Part shown: positions 8,821-18,083 of the stretch, piece after piece
How positions within the stretch are numbered: position 1 is the stretch's first letter
Layout: every line of letters begins with the position of its first letter
Assembly: GCF_902506535.1 (NCBI RefSeq)
Contig: NZ_LR733824.1
Span: 1-64,000 of the forward strand
From: Pseudomonas sp. 8Z
GTDB taxonomy: Bacteria; Pseudomonadota; Gammaproteobacteria; Pseudomonadales; Pseudomonadaceae
Direction of reading: 5' to 3'
Length of the DNA stretch: 64,000 nt
The notes under the pieces: generated by a model
What the model saw: the letters and a program-made list of their open reading frames with translations, nothing else
Databases searched by the model: none
What the model was told of the DNA's origin: nothing
Translations under genes and position numbers: made by a program

Positions 8821-8960
8821 CACGTTGTTCCCTGCTGCTGGCCGGACTTGCTCTCGACTTCGACGATCACGGTGAGCATCGGCTTTCTCTCTGGCTCTGG
8901 CTGAAGTTGCCTGCCAGTATCCACATTTGTTGCACGCCATGTTTCGTCATGAGGTGAATT

Positions 8961-9127
8961 ATGGAATACGCGCCGGGTTTCAGTTCGATTGCCGCACTGC
9001 TCGCTGACGCTGGGCGTGCCGCCATGGTCTGGGCGCGCGCCCGGCCGGCGAGCAGGTGCTGGGTATCGATTTGCAGCAGGTCGGCCGTCAGCGCCGCCAG
9101 GCGATCATGGCGATTGCGGCTTTGTAG
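8961..9127 (+). pseudogene. ArsR-family regulator remnant (N-terminus only)
   Basis: A GAGGTG ribosome site precedes ATG 8961. The first about 26 residues (MEYAPGFSSIAALLADAGRA then AMVWA) match the start of winged-helix ArsR-family regulators. The DNA-binding helices do not follow. After a short Arg/Pro-rich stretch the sequence reads in another frame as ARPAGEQVLGIDLQQVGR and closes at TAG 9125-9127. This looks like an internal deletion plus frameshift. I recall P. aeruginosa carrying a regulator between its TauE-like gene and cysA, which would make this the lost orthologue. Confidence 0.45.
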
Positions 9128-9157
9128 CTTCGTAGGGTGGGCCGGGCGGCGAGCTTT

Positions 9158-9227
9158 GTAGGGTGGGCTTTAGCCCACCAATAAAGGTTGAACTCTCGTG
9201 TAGTTGGTGGGCTGAAGCCCACCCTAC
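9158..9227. repeat. inverted pair of short palindromic repeats (GTGGGCTNNAGCCCAC family)
   Basis: Two arms, 9158-9181 and 9204-9227, are inverted copies of each other and each contains its own palindrome (GTGGGCTTTAGCCCAC and GTGGGCTGAAGCCCAC). Further partial copies follow to about 9250. The same unit recurs at 53471-53492. The 446-bp gap 8821-9266 otherwise holds only the ArsR-like remnant. The hairpin lies beyond the cysA stop and may end that transcript. Confidence 0.75.
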
Positions 9228-9266
9228 GCCCACCCTACGCTCACTCTACGCCTGCCCTGGGAAGTG

Positions 9267-10259
9267 CTACGCCTGAGCGCTGACCGGTTTGCCGCCCTTG
9301 GGTTTGAAGTACAGCGTGGTGCCGCGCCCCAGGTTGTTCAGGCTGTGGTGATCCTTGGCCACTTCGGCTTCGATCAGTTCGTCCTGGCCTTCGACTTTCA
9401 GGGTGATGCGGGTGATGGCGCCGAGCAGGCGGATGTCGCGTACTTCGCCGGCCTTGTGCTCCGGGCTCGGTGCGTTGGACAGATCCACCTCGTGCGGGCG
9501 GAACAGCACATGGTGGTCGCCACCGACGTAGAGGCGGTTGGCGTCGCCGAGGAAGTGGTAGACAAAATCGCTGGCCGGGTGCTCGTAGACCTCGGCGGGG
9601 GTGCCGATTTGTTCGATTACGCCCTTGTTCATCACCACGATGCGGTCGGCCACTTCCATGGCTTCTTCCTGGTCGTGGGTGACGAATACGCTGGTCAGGT
9701 GCACTTCCTCGTGCAGGCGCGCCAGCCAGCGGCGCAGCTCCTTGCGCACCTTGGCATCCAGTGCGCCGAAGGGTTCGTCGAGCAGCAGCACTTTCGGTTC
9801 CACCGCCAGGGCGCGGGCCAGGGCGATACGCTGGCGTTGGCCGCCGGAGAGCTGCTCCGGGTAGCGGTCGCCGAGCCAATCGAGCTGCACCAGGTTGAGC
9901 AACTCGTGCACCTTCTCGGCGATCTGCGCTTCACTCGGGCGCTCGCGCTTGGGCTTCATGCGTAGGCCGAAGGCGACGTTGTCGAACACCGTCATGTGGC
10001 GGAACAGCGCGTAGTGCTGGAACACGAAGCCGACGTTGCGATCACGCACGTCGTGCTCGGAAACATCCTCGCCGTGAAAGCCGATATGGCCGCTGTCCGG
10101 GCTTTCCAGGCCGGCGATGATGCGCAGCAGAGTGGTCTTGCCGCAGCCGGACGGGCCGAGCAGGGCGACCAGTTCGCCGCTCTGGATGCTCAGGTTGATC
10201 TCGTTCAGCGCCTTGAACTGGCCGAACTGCTTGTTGACGCCTGTGACTTCGATACTCAT
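9267..10259 (-). CDS. cysA: sulfate/thiosulfate ABC transporter ATP-binding protein CysA
   Basis: 330 residues from [20 protein letters not shown]; an upstream extension overlaps cysW and is rejected. Walker [10 protein letters not shown] lies near residue 36, the signature [15 protein letters not shown] in the middle, Walker [13 protein letters not shown] follows, then the H-loop [15 protein letters not shown]. The C-terminal about 90 residues form the regulatory TOBE-like domain ending [18 protein letters not shown]. It energises sulfate import with CysT and CysW. Last gene of the sbp-cysT-cysW-cysA operon. Confidence 0.96.
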   Translation of the reverse strand: MSIEVTGVNKQFGQFKALNEINLSIQSGELVALLGPSGCGKTTLLRIIAGLESPDSGHIGFHGEDVSEHDVRDRNVGFVFQHYALFRHMTVFDNVAFGLRMKPKRERPSEAQIAEKVHELLNLVQLDWLGDRYPEQLSGGQRQRIALARALAVEPKVLLLDEPFGALDAKVRKELRRWLARLHEEVHLTSVFVTHDQEEAMEVADRIVVMNKGVIEQIGTPAEVYEHPASDFVYHFLGDANRLYVGGDHHVLFRPHEVDLSNAPSPEHKAGEVRDIRLLGAITRITLKVEGQDELIEAEVAKDHHSLNNLGRGTTLYFKPKGGKPVSAQA

Positions 10260-10306
10260 GACTAATACTCCGTGGGCCGGGCCGCTGTCTGGCGGCGCAA
10301 CGGCGC

Positions 10307-11173
10307 TCAGTCTTCTCGGTTGGCGTGTAGCTGACGGCTCAGGCGTGCTTCGCTCCATTGGCGCAGCAGCAGTACGACCAGGGCCATGGCGAGCAGCAGG
10401 ATCGCGACGCTGAAGGCGGCGACGATGTTGTATTCGTTGTAGAGAATCTCGATATGCAGCGGCAGGGTGTTGGTGTAGCCACGGATATGCCCGGATACCA
10501 CCGACACCGCGCCAAACTCGCCCATCGCGCGGGCGGTACACAGCACCACGCCGTAGATCAACGCCCATTTCACGTTGGGCAGCGTGACATGCCAGAACAT
10601 CTGCCAGCCGTTGGCGCCGAGCAGGCGCGCGGCCTCTTCTTCGGTGGTGCCTTGTTGCTCCATCAGCGGGATCAGTTCGCGCGCGACGAAGGGGAAGGTG
10701 ACGAAGGTGGTGGCCAGCACGATGCCGGGCACGGCGTAGACGATCTGCAGGTTGTGCGTGTCGAGGTACGGCGCGAGCACGCTCTGCGAACCGAACAGCA
10801 GCACGTAGATCAGGCCGGCGACCACGGGCGAAACCGAGAACGGCATGTCGATCAGCGTCACCAGAATGCTTTTGCCGGGAAACTCGAACTTGGTCACCGC
10901 CCAGGCAGCGGCCAGGCCGAAGACCAGATTCAGCGGCACGGCGATGGCCGTGGCCAGCAGGGTGAGCTTCAGCGCCGAGATGGCGTCCGGCTCACGGATC
11001 GCCCCCCAGAAAAACGCCAGGCCACGGCTCAGGCCCTGAGTCACCACCATGTACAGCGGCAGCAGCAGGATCGCCGCAAAGACCGCCCAGGCAATGCCGA
11101 TCAGGATGATGGCGCCGACCGACCGTTTGGCCGGGCGCGCAGGCGCGTTGCGGCCAAGGGATGCAAGGCTCAT
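10307..11173 (-). CDS. cysW: sulfate ABC transporter permease CysW
   Basis: 288 residues with about six membrane helices. The EAA loop is [20 protein letters not shown], which docks to CysA. The N-terminal helix is [20 protein letters not shown]. It forms the membrane channel with CysT. The gaps are 10 nt to cysT and 47 nt to cysA, consistent with one transcript. Confidence 0.95.
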   Translation of the reverse strand: MSLASLGRNAPARPAKRSVGAIILIGIAWAVFAAILLLPLYMVVTQGLSRGLAFFWGAIREPDAISALKLTLLATAIAVPLNLVFGLAAAWAVTKFEFPGKSILVTLIDMPFSVSPVVAGLIYVLLFGSQSVLAPYLDTHNLQIVYAVPGIVLATTFVTFPFVARELIPLMEQQGTTEEEAARLLGANGWQMFWHVTLPNVKWALIYGVVLCTARAMGEFGAVSVVSGHIRGYTNTLPLHIEILYNEYNIVAAFSVAILLLAMALVVLLLRQWSEARLSRQLHANRED

Positions 11174-11183
11174 GTCGTGCTCC

Positions 11184-11996
11184 TTAGATAGTGGGCTGGA
11201 TGCGGCGTTGCAGCAGATTGATCAACAGCAGCAGCAAGAACGACACCGCCAGCATGATCACGCCGATGGCGGTGGCGCCGGGGTAGTCGTACTGATCCAG
11301 CTTGGAGACGATCAACAGCGGCAGGATCTCGGTTTTCAGCGGAATGTTGCCGGCGATGAACACCACCGAGCCGTATTCACCGACACCACGGGCAAACGCC
11401 AGGGCGAAGCCGGTACTCCAGGCGGGCAGCAGGCTCGGCAGCAGTACGTGACGGAACACCTGCAAGGGCTTGGCGCCGAGGCAGGCGGCGGCTTCCTCGA
11501 CTTCCTTGGGGATGTCGGCCAGCACCGGTTGCAGCGTGCGAACCACGAACGGCAGGGTGACGAACACCAGCGCCAGGGTGATGCCCAGCGGGGTGTAGGC
11601 GATCTTGAACGGGAACAGCGAGCCGATCAGGCCGTTAGGCGCGTACAGCGCGGTCAGGGCGATGCCGGCCACGGCGGTGGGCAGGGCGAAGGGCATGTCG
11701 ACCATGGCATCGATGATGCGCCGACCGGGGAAGGTGTAGCGCACCAACACCCAGGCGATGATGGTGCCGAGAATGCCGTTGAGCAGCGCCGCCAGCAGGG
11801 CGGTGCCGAACGACAGCTTGAGCGAGAACAGCACCTGGCGGCTGCTCAGCAGATCCCACCATTGCTCGGCGCTCAGTTGCAGCGAGTAGGCGAACATGGC
11901 GCCCAGTGGGATCAGCACGATCAGCGCCAGGTAGATCAGGGTGTAGCCCAGGGTCAGCCCGAAGCCGGGTATGACCGGGGAAGTTCGACGAGACAT
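11184..11996 (-). CDS. cysT: sulfate ABC transporter permease CysT (CysU)
   Basis: 270 residues, about six membrane helices. The EAA loop is [20 protein letters not shown] and the conserved [17 protein letters not shown] follows. The N-terminus [20 protein letters not shown] is typical. Partner of CysW. It follows sbp after a 73-nt gap that contains a GC-rich hairpin around 12030-12050 (AGCCCGG, then CCGGGTT), which may partly end transcription and keep the binding protein in excess. Confidence 0.95.
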   Translation of the reverse strand: MSRRTSPVIPGFGLTLGYTLIYLALIVLIPLGAMFAYSLQLSAEQWWDLLSSRQVLFSLKLSFGTALLAALLNGILGTIIAWVLVRYTFPGRRIIDAMVDMPFALPTAVAGIALTALYAPNGLIGSLFPFKIAYTPLGITLALVFVTLPFVVRTLQPVLADIPKEVEEAAACLGAKPLQVFRHVLLPSLLPAWSTGFALAFARGVGEYGSVVFIAGNIPLKTEILPLLIVSKLDQYDYPGATAIGVIMLAVSFLLLLLINLLQRRIQPTI

Positions 11997-12069
11997 GGAG
12001 ACTTCTTCCGTTGCTAACGATCAGGTGCGAAGCCCGGACTTTCCCGGGTTTCGCTGCGCTCTACCCAGG

Positions 12070-13071
12070 CTACTGGTTGATCTTGCTGAAGATCTGGTCG
12101 AACACGCCGCCATCGGCGAAGAACTTGGGCTGCGCCTGCTTCCAGCCGCCGAACTCCTTGTCGATGGTCACCAGTTTCAAATCCTGAAACTGATCCTTGA
12201 ACTCGGCGGCGACCTTCTCGTTACGCGGGCGGTAGAAGTGCTTCGCGGCGATGCGCTGACCTTCCTCGCTGTACAGGTGCTGTAAGTAGGCCTCGGCCAC
12301 TTCACGGGTGCCCTTGCGGTCGACGTTGGCATCGACCACCGCCACCGGCGGCTCGGCGAGGATCGACAGCGACGGGGTGACGATCTCCAATTGGTCGCCA
12401 CCTTCTTCGGCCAGCGACAGATAGGCTTCGTTCTCCCAGGCCAGCAGCACGTCGCCCAGGCCGCGCTGGACGAAGCTGATGGTCGAGCCGCGCGCGCCGG
12501 TATCGAGCACCGGGGCATGGCGGTACAGCTCGGTGACGAACTCCAGGGCCTTGTCTTCGCTGCCGTATTGCTGCCGCGCATAGGCCCAGGCAGCAAGGAA
12601 GTTCCAGCGTGCGCCGCCGGAGGTTTTCGGGTTCGGGGTGATGATTTGCACGCCATCTTTGACCAGATCGCCCCAATCCTTGATGCCTTTCGGGTTGCCC
12701 TTGCGTACCAAGAACACGATGGTCGAGGTGTACGGCGTGCTGTTGTCCGGCAGGCGCGTCTGCCAGTTCGGGTCGATCAATTGCTGGTTGAGGTTCAGCG
12801 CGTCGATATCACCGGACAGCGCCAGGGTCACCACGTCGGCGCGCAGGCCGTCGATCACCGCACGGGCCTGTTTGCCCGAGCCGCCGTGGGATTGCTGGAT
12901 GGTCAGTGCCGGCTGGCCCTTGGCTTGCCAGAACTTGTTGAAGGCAGCGTTGTACTCGACGTACAGCTCGCGGGTTGGGTCGTAGGAGACGTTGAGCAGG
13001 GTTTCGGCGGCGACTGGCCCGGCGAGCAGGGTGCTGGCCAGCGCGGCCAGGGCAAAACGGCGAATGGACAT
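12070..13071 (-). CDS. sbp: periplasmic sulfate-binding protein
   Basis: 333 residues with a clear Sec signal ([22 protein letters not shown], cleaved before ETLLN). Family motifs include [34 protein letters not shown] and [18 protein letters not shown], which line the sulfate site. It captures sulfate for CysTWA. First transporter gene of the operon, just downstream of oscA. In Pseudomonas this gene is induced by sulfate limitation through CysB (established). Confidence 0.95.
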   Translation of the reverse strand: MSIRRFALAALASTLLAGPVAAETLLNVSYDPTRELYVEYNAAFNKFWQAKGQPALTIQQSHGGSGKQARAVIDGLRADVVTLALSGDIDALNLNQQLIDPNWQTRLPDNSTPYTSTIVFLVRKGNPKGIKDWGDLVKDGVQIITPNPKTSGGARWNFLAAWAYARQQYGSEDKALEFVTELYRHAPVLDTGARGSTISFVQRGLGDVLLAWENEAYLSLAEEGGDQLEIVTPSLSILAEPPVAVVDANVDRKGTREVAEAYLQHLYSEEGQRIAAKHFYRPRNEKVAAEFKDQFQDLKLVTIDKEFGGWKQAQPKFFADGGVFDQIFSKINQ

Positions 13072-13157
13072 GGTGCAGCTCCTAAAGGCGCAATGTTTGT
13101 GTTGGCGTGTGTTCTAGCCCTCTGGTTGTCCAGTCGGGCTGCATCATGAGGGGGCGG

Positions 13158-13340
13158 TTAGCTGGTTTTGTGGTTGGGTTGCTGCAGGCGAATCTTTTCC
13201 TTGCGCTCGATCTGCACCACCTGGCCGTTGTGCACGGTGATTTCCACCGAGCCGAATTTCAGGCCCTGCAGGGCGGTCTGGATCTCGCGCAGGATGACGG
13301 CTTCATCCTGGCCTTCCAGGGTTCTCAGAGTGGCGCTCAT
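13158..13340 (-). CDS. oscA: OscA-like small sulfur-starvation protein (YezD/DUF2292 family)
   Basis: 60 residues from MSATLRTLEGQDEAVILREI; the longer frame upstream runs through the AT-rich promoter and is rejected. The core GLKFGSVEITVHNGQVVQIE is the YezD/DUF2292 signature. OscA of pseudomonads is needed for use of organosulfur compounds during chromate stress and lies beside sbp (from memory), matching this location. The mechanism is unknown. Promoter region lies at 13341-13571. Confidence 0.85.
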   Translation of the reverse strand: MSATLRTLEGQDEAVILREIQTALQGLKFGSVEITVHNGQVVQIERKEKIRLQQPNHKTS

Positions 13341-13571
13341 ATCCAGGCTCCTTGTGGTTGAGGCCGCGTTGCGGGCAAGGCGGCGACGCTGGTGTGGAGC
13401 GGAGAATAGGCAGAAGCTGATATTCTTAAAAAGAATCTTTAAGAACATTTATATTCGTTTATAGAATATGCGTGCCTTTTTTTGTGGAATAAGTAAATAA
13501 GTTCTTATTCTTTTTGTATTGATTCTCTGGCGCCTAGACTGCCGCCATACGACGTTCAGGAGGCGCCGGTC
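13341..13571. promoter_or_regulatory. divergent AT-rich control region between oscA and the hydrolase gene
   Basis: Strongly AT-rich against GC-rich neighbours. It contains the palindromes ATTCTT-AAA-AAGAAT (13422-13436) and ATATTC-N7-GAATAT (13451-13469), and a T-rich run near 13475. These could bind a sulfur regulator such as CysB, or contain overlapping promoters for the oscA-sbp-cysTWA direction. An AGGAGG ribosome site (about 13557-13562) serves the hydrolase gene. The regulator is inferred. Confidence 0.5.
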
Positions 13572-14153
13572 ATGCGCAGCGAAGCAATCCGTTATCTGAT
13601 CCTGCCGGGTTGGCAGGGCTCACCCGAGGAGCACTGGCAAAGCCACTGGCAACGCAGCCTGCCGAACAGCGTGCGGGTCGAACAAGGTGACTGGAACACC
13701 CCTCGACGCCAGGATTGGGTCGCCGCGCTGAACGCTGCCGTGGCTGCCGATCCGCGCCCGGCCATTCTTATTGCCCATAGCCTGGGCTGCATCACTGTCG
13801 CGCACTGGGCGCAGCGGGCGCCGGTCGAGCTGCTGCGCCGCGTGCAGGGGGCCTTGTTGGTGGCGCCGGCCGATGTCGAGCGAGCCGGTTGCCCCGCGCC
13901 GTTGCAGAACTTCGCGCCGATTGCCACGGGCTTGTTGCCCTTCCCCAGTCAATTGGTCGGCTCCGACGACGATGCTGCCGCCAGTGCCGCGCGGGCTATC
14001 GAGCTGGCGCGCCAGTGGGGCAGTGATGCCGTGATCCTCAAGGGCGCCGGTCATATCAATGTCAAATCCGGGCATCACTATTGGGAGCAGGGTTTCGCTT
14101 ATCTCTATCGTCTGCAGCAGCGCATCGAGCGGCAGCACAGGCGGTGGGCATGA
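13572..14153 (+). CDS. RBBP9/YdeN-family serine hydrolase (alpha/beta hydrolase)
   Basis: 193 residues. The N-terminal strand YLILPGWQGSPEEHWQSHW and the nucleophile elbow AHSLGC (Ser near residue 67) define the RBBP9/YdeN family. His in GAGHINVKSG near the C-terminus is the third catalytic residue and an acid around SDDDAAASAA could complete the triad. Substrate unknown. A strong AGGAGG lies upstream. It diverges from oscA across the shared control region, so sulfur-linked expression is possible. The next gene starts about 80 nt downstream. Confidence 0.85.
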   Translation: MRSEAIRYLILPGWQGSPEEHWQSHWQRSLPNSVRVEQGDWNTPRRQDWVAALNAAVAADPRPAILIAHSLGCITVAHWAQRAPVELLRRVQGALLVAPADVERAGCPAPLQNFAPIATGLLPFPSQLVGSDDDAAASAARAIELARQWGSDAVILKGAGHINVKSGHHYWEQGFAYLYRLQQRIERQHRRWA

Positions 14154-14232
14154 ATGCTTGGAGCGGGAATGGGTTAGGCAACCACCCGCTTCCTTTTTAT
14201 TGCGGCCTGCGCCTCTGCTGGAGTGGGCGGTT

Positions 14233-15066
14233 ATGGAGCGTGATGCCATGAGCGTCGCGTCGGGCCTGCCTTTGACCTTTGCCGACTCCGATAAAAGCCC
14301 GCTGAGCATTCGCGCCAAGGCGCTGGTGTTCGTTGATGCGCGTTCGCAGCGCTTGCGTGCACAGGCCGAGGCGTTGGCGGCGAGTAGCCAGCCGCTGCTG
14401 ATTGTCGGCGCCACGGGGACCGGCAAGGAGCTGTTGGCGCGTTATATCCATCGTCAGAGCGAGCGCTCAGGGTTGTTCGTGGCGGTGAGCTGCGCGGCGC
14501 TCAGCCCGCAATGGGGCGAGGCTGAATTGTTCGGGCATGTTGGCGGCGCGCATGTCGGTGCGGCCAGCAGTCGTGCCGGCTGGTTCGGCTCGGCCAATGG
14601 CGGCACGCTTTATCTCGATGAAGTCGCCGACTTGCCGCGCGCGCTGCAGGGCAAGTTGCTGGCCGCGTTGGAAACGCGTGAGGTGTATCGCGTCGGTGCG
14701 CGCCAGGCATTGCCGGTGGATGTGCGCCTGGTTGCGGCGAGCAGCATCGACCTGGCCCGCGCAGTGGCCGCCGGTACTTTTGATGAGCGTTTGTACGCCT
14801 ATCTGTGTGACGGCCTGCTGGCGTTCCCGGCGTTGTGCGAGCGGGCCGGGGATATCCTGCCGTTGGCCGAATACTTTTTGGGGATTCACGCCCAGCGTTT
14901 GGGTTTGAGCATCGCCGGTATCAGCGCGCAGGCTCAGGCGTTGCTGAAGGCGCATGGCTGGCCCGGCAATACGCGTGAGCTGGAGAACGTCATGCATTTC
15001 GCCCTGCTGCTGGCGGGGAACGAGGAGATTCGTCCCGAGCATCTGCAGTTGCCCGGCCAGGGATGA
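14233..15066 (+). CDS. degenerate sigma54 AAA+ activator lacking an intact GAFTGA loop and DNA-binding domain
   Basis: 277 residues from ATG 14233, or 272 from ATG 14248, which has GGAG 8 nt upstream. It is an AAA+ domain of the bacterial enhancer-binding type: Walker A GATGTGKELLARYIH, Walker B GGTLYLDEVADLP, and the sensor region GWPGNTRELENVM are intact. The sigma54-contacting loop reads GAHVGA in ELFGHVGGAHVGA instead of GAFTGA. The protein ends soon after the AAA+ lid at LQLPGQG with no Fis-type helix-turn-helix. There is also no receiver or GAF domain. It may have lost sigma54 activation or may work through a partner. It lies in the sulfur block near an SfnR-like setting. Confidence 0.75.
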   Translation: MERDAMSVASGLPLTFADSDKSPLSIRAKALVFVDARSQRLRAQAEALAASSQPLLIVGATGTGKELLARYIHRQSERSGLFVAVSCAALSPQWGEAELFGHVGGAHVGAASSRAGWFGSANGGTLYLDEVADLPRALQGKLLAALETREVYRVGARQALPVDVRLVAASSIDLARAVAAGTFDERLYAYLCDGLLAFPALCERAGDILPLAEYFLGIHAQRLGLSIAGISAQAQALLKAHGWPGNTRELENVMHFALLLAGNEEIRPEHLQLPGQG

Positions 15067-15128
15067 GCGAATGTGCCGCGAGGCGGTGTGATGGCCGCAG
15101 CCGCATAAGCGGCCACGGCCAGTATGCG

Positions 15129-16691
15129 CTACTGCGTGTTGACCTCGCAGCCACAGACGGAGCCCGCGCTGCTGTTGATGTTGGTCCACTGACCATTCCA
15201 TTTCAGGTAGCTGGCGCTGTTTTTACAAACGCCTGGTGTGCCTTTCTTCTGCGGCGTATCCGGTATGCCGCCACAGATGGCCGGTGCCTTGCTGTTGTCG
15301 GCAATCAGTTGGCCAGCGCTGACATCGACGCTCAGGCCCTTGCCGATGACGATGTCCTGGAAGATATGGCTGAGCGCCTGGCTGGTGATGTTGTTGCTGG
15401 TTTGGGTGCTGGTACCCGCGTAGTTGTGGCAGCCGAAGCAGTTGCTGATGAACTTCTTGCTGTCGATGTCCACGTTCTGGAAGTCGGTTTCCGCCACGGT
15501 GTTGGCCAGGCGCAGCGAGCCGCGCTCGTTGGGCACTCCCACGCCGCCCGAGCTCTGGCCGATATCGCTGACCCACAGGGCGCCGACCGTGAAGTAGTTA
15601 TTCAGCACTTGCATGGAGGCGTCGCCTTTACTTGTCACGGCCATCTGCATGTCGGCATTTTGCTGCTGAATGTCGGAGATATTCTCGCTGGCATTTTTAT
15701 CCGTGCTAGCCGTGCCATAGGGGTGAACCTGGCAGATGTTGGTTGCAGCGCCGCTTGGGCTCGATGTGTTTTTCGGCGGTTTGTTGAACTGGCAGGCCGC
15801 ATTCTCGCCTGCCGTGCCGGGTAAGCCTGCGGTGCATGCGGGGTTGGCAAAGGTCCAGGTCGTCTTGCTCTGGTCGACGCTGGCATTGCAGTCAGGGCTG
15901 TTGCGGTTGTGCTCATAGGTTACCCAGACAAACTCCGGGTGATCTTGGGTGGCGATGGCCATGTGCATGCCGACCAGGCCCAGGGTCACCGGCTTGTCGT
16001 TCAAGGTGGTTTCTTGCATGACGAAGTCGTTGGCTTTCACTTCGGCTTCAGACAGCGGCTTCCAGGCGAACTTCAGCTCGTAAGTGCCTGCCGGGAAGTT
16101 CTTGATGCCTTGCTTTTGCTGTTCGACGGCACTGCCGGTCAGGTCGCATAGCGATTTGTTGAAGCGCACTTGGTAATAGATGACGTTGCCGTCCTGGGCA
16201 TAGATCGAGGCATGGCTGCCCGCCTGGCCGGTCGACATGGACGACCCCGGCGCACTCTTGTCGACGCTGGCGCGCAGGGTCAGGCCGGTCACTTTGTCGT
16301 CGCAGGAGTTACCGGGCTTGTCGCCCTCGAACTCCAGTACGTGGAACTGGCTCTGCTGCTGGAAGTTACGCCCCGAGCCGTCTTTGGCGGGGGACATTAG
16401 GTACAGAAAAGCCTGCGTGGAAAACTGGTAGAAGTCGCAGAAGTTGGAGCTGCCATCGGCGCCGCTTTTCTTCACTTCGGTCGGTAAGGACGGGTTGGTG
16501 ATCCATGTGGGATCAACCGGGCAGCTCGCTACCTGGACGGCGTAGGGCTTGGTTTCAGTCGTCGTTGCCTCGCTGGCCTGGCTCTGAGCGCTGAGAAGGG
16601 TGGCCATGCACAGCAGCATGCTGCTGGCGAGCGTCTTGGCCGGGTTCGGTTTGAATGAGTGGCGCCCTGCAGTGTTGTGGTGTTGAGTCAT
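15129..16691 (-). CDS. secreted protein with one CXXCH haem motif and an MVL lectin-like C-terminus
   Basis: 520 residues. An N-terminal signal lies after a Lys/Pro stretch (TLASSMLLCMATLLSAQSQA), so export is likely. The long middle is Gln/Ser/Asn-rich. A single c-type haem site CFGCH occurs at about 418-422. The last about 50 residues (ICGGIPDTPQKK, then YLKWNGQWTN and SVCGCEV) resemble the mannan-binding MVL repeat, whose hallmark is a GQWTT-like turn. Several Cys pairs suggest disulfides. Function unknown: possibly a surface or periplasmic redox protein that binds sugar. Monocistronic, between the AAA+ gene and modC. Confidence 0.65.
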   Translation of the reverse strand: MTQHHNTAGRHSFKPNPAKTLASSMLLCMATLLSAQSQASEATTTETKPYAVQVASCPVDPTWITNPSLPTEVKKSGADGSSNFCDFYQFSTQAFLYLMSPAKDGSGRNFQQQSQFHVLEFEGDKPGNSCDDKVTGLTLRASVDKSAPGSSMSTGQAGSHASIYAQDGNVIYYQVRFNKSLCDLTGSAVEQQKQGIKNFPAGTYELKFAWKPLSEAEVKANDFVMQETTLNDKPVTLGLVGMHMAIATQDHPEFVWVTYEHNRNSPDCNASVDQSKTTWTFANPACTAGLPGTAGENAACQFNKPPKNTSSPSGAATNICQVHPYGTASTDKNASENISDIQQQNADMQMAVTSKGDASMQVLNNYFTVGALWVSDIGQSSGGVGVPNERGSLRLANTVAETDFQNVDIDSKKFISNCFGCHNYAGTSTQTSNNITSQALSHIFQDIVIGKGLSVDVSAGQLIADNSKAPAICGGIPDTPQKKGTPGVCKNSASYLKWNGQWTNINSSAGSVCGCEVNTQ

Positions 16692-16835
16692 GATGGAGTC
16701 CTTCCATTGAGTTATGGGGTGCGTCGTCAGGCTGGCCAGCCCGTCTATGGCCCATCACACCTCCCAACCGTGTTGACGAGAGATAAGGTTAGTTGCCAGG
16801 TGCAGGCTTGCCAGAAAGTTTGGGCAATAAGCCAG

Positions 16836-16861
16836 CATGTGCCGATGTGAGGCGGCACATG
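16836..16861. other. 9-bp inverted repeat downstream of modC
   Basis: CATGTGCCG (16836-16844) and its exact complement CGGCACATG (16853-16861) are 8 bp apart in the gap between modC and the secreted protein gene. There is no T-run. It could be a weak terminator for modABC, which reads into it, or an operator for the secreted protein gene whose start lies at 16691. Confidence 0.4.
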
Positions 16862-16958
16862 GATGGGAAGTGGCGTTATAGGTCACTCAAACCAGGTGAT
16901 TTCTGTGATCGTGCAGTGACAGCGGCGGGCTCGTGAGGCGGGTAACGCTATGTCGGGG

Positions 16959-18083
16959 TTACGGCGCCAGCAGCGACACCGACTTGATCTGCGCCCAGAT
17001 GGCCTGCCCCTCGCGGATGCCCAGTTGATCGAAGGAGTACCGAGTGATCCGCGCCAGCAGCCGCTGCTCACCCAGGCGCAGGGTCAGCAGGGCTTGGGCG
17101 CCGATCATCTGCCAGCTCTCCACGCTCACCGGCAGCAGGTTGAGCAGGCTGCTGCCCTCGGCCCGTTGCAGGCTGAGGCTGACATCGCGCGCCTTGATCT
17201 TCACCCGCACGGCCTGCCCGTCTGGCACTGGCGCATGGGGCAGGCGCAAGTGCGCTGCGCTGCCGGGGAGCTGCAGGTGCAACAGGCCGTAGGTGGCATC
17301 GTGAGCGCAAACCTGGCCGTCGATGACCGCTTCGGCATCGTCCTCGCTGGCGAAGGGCAGATCGGGTCGCAGGAGGATTTCCTTGAGTGGGCCGCTGGCA
17401 CGTACCTGGCCTTCATTGAGCAGCACCAAGTGGTCGGCCAGGCGCGCCACTTCATCCGGCGCATGGCTGACGTAGAGCACGGGGATATCCAACTCCTCGT
17501 GCAGGCGTTGCAGGTAAGGCAGCACCTCCTGCTTGCGCTTGAGATCGAGCGAGGCCAGCGGCTCGTCCATCAACAGCAGGCGTGGGCTGGTAACCAGCGC
17601 GCGGGCGATACCGACACGCTGGCGCTCGCCACCGGACAGCGCCGCCGGCATGCGTTCGAGCAAATGACCGATGCCCAGTAGCTCCAGAGCCTGATCCAGG
17701 GCGACCTTGCGCTGAGCGGCGGCAATGCGCTGCTGCCCGTACTCCAGATTGCGCCGTACGCTCAGGTGCGGGAACAGGTTGGCGTCCTGAAACACATAAC
17801 CGATGGCACGCCGGTGGGCGGGCACGAAGGTGCCGCGCTCACTGTCTTGCCAGCGCTCGCCTGCCACCTGCAGATAACCGTGTTGCGGGCGATCGAGCCC
17901 GGCAAAGCAGCGCAGGCAACTGGTCTTGCCCGAGCCGGAATGGCCGAACAGCGCGCTGACGCCGCGCCCAGGCAGGTCGAGGTCGACATTCAGGGTGAAG
18001 CCGGGGTGCGCCACCCGAAAACGTGCGTGAATGCGCCCGTCATCGGCCACGGTCTGGGGGGCGCTTGTGCCGAAGCCAAACAT
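16959..18083 (-). CDS. modC: molybdate ABC transporter ATP-binding protein ModC
   Basis: 374 residues from [12 protein letters not shown]; the ATG shares one base with the modB stop (TGATG). Walker A is GHSGSGKTS, the signature [15 protein letters not shown], Walker [13 protein letters not shown], and the H-loop [14 protein letters not shown]. The C-terminal about 140 residues contain a Mop/TOBE domain ([13 protein letters not shown]) that may sense molybdate. Energises ModB. Confidence 0.94.
   Translation of the reverse strand: MFGFGTSAPQTVADDGRIHARFRVAHPGFTLNVDLDLPGRGVSALFGHSGSGKTSCLRCFAGLDRPQHGYLQVAGERWQDSERGTFVPAHRRAIGYVFQDANLFPHLSVRRNLEYGQQRIAAAQRKVALDQALELLGIGHLLERMPAALSGGERQRVGIARALVTSPRLLLMDEPLASLDLKRKQEVLPYLQRLHEELDIPVLYVSHAPDEVARLADHLVLLNEGQVRASGPLKEILLRPDLPFASEDDAEAVIDGQVCAHDATYGLLHLQLPGSAAHLRLPHAPVPDGQAVRVKIKARDVSLSLQRAEGSSLLNLLPVSVESWQMIGAQALLTLRLGEQRLLARITRYSFDQLGIREGQAIWAQIKSVSLLAP

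Noticed and set aside
10358..12017. Long open frames on the plus strand opposite cysW and cysT, rich in Gln/Arg/His
   Set aside because: Exact antisense of highly conserved permeases; composition is that of GC-rich shadow frames, with no ribosome site.
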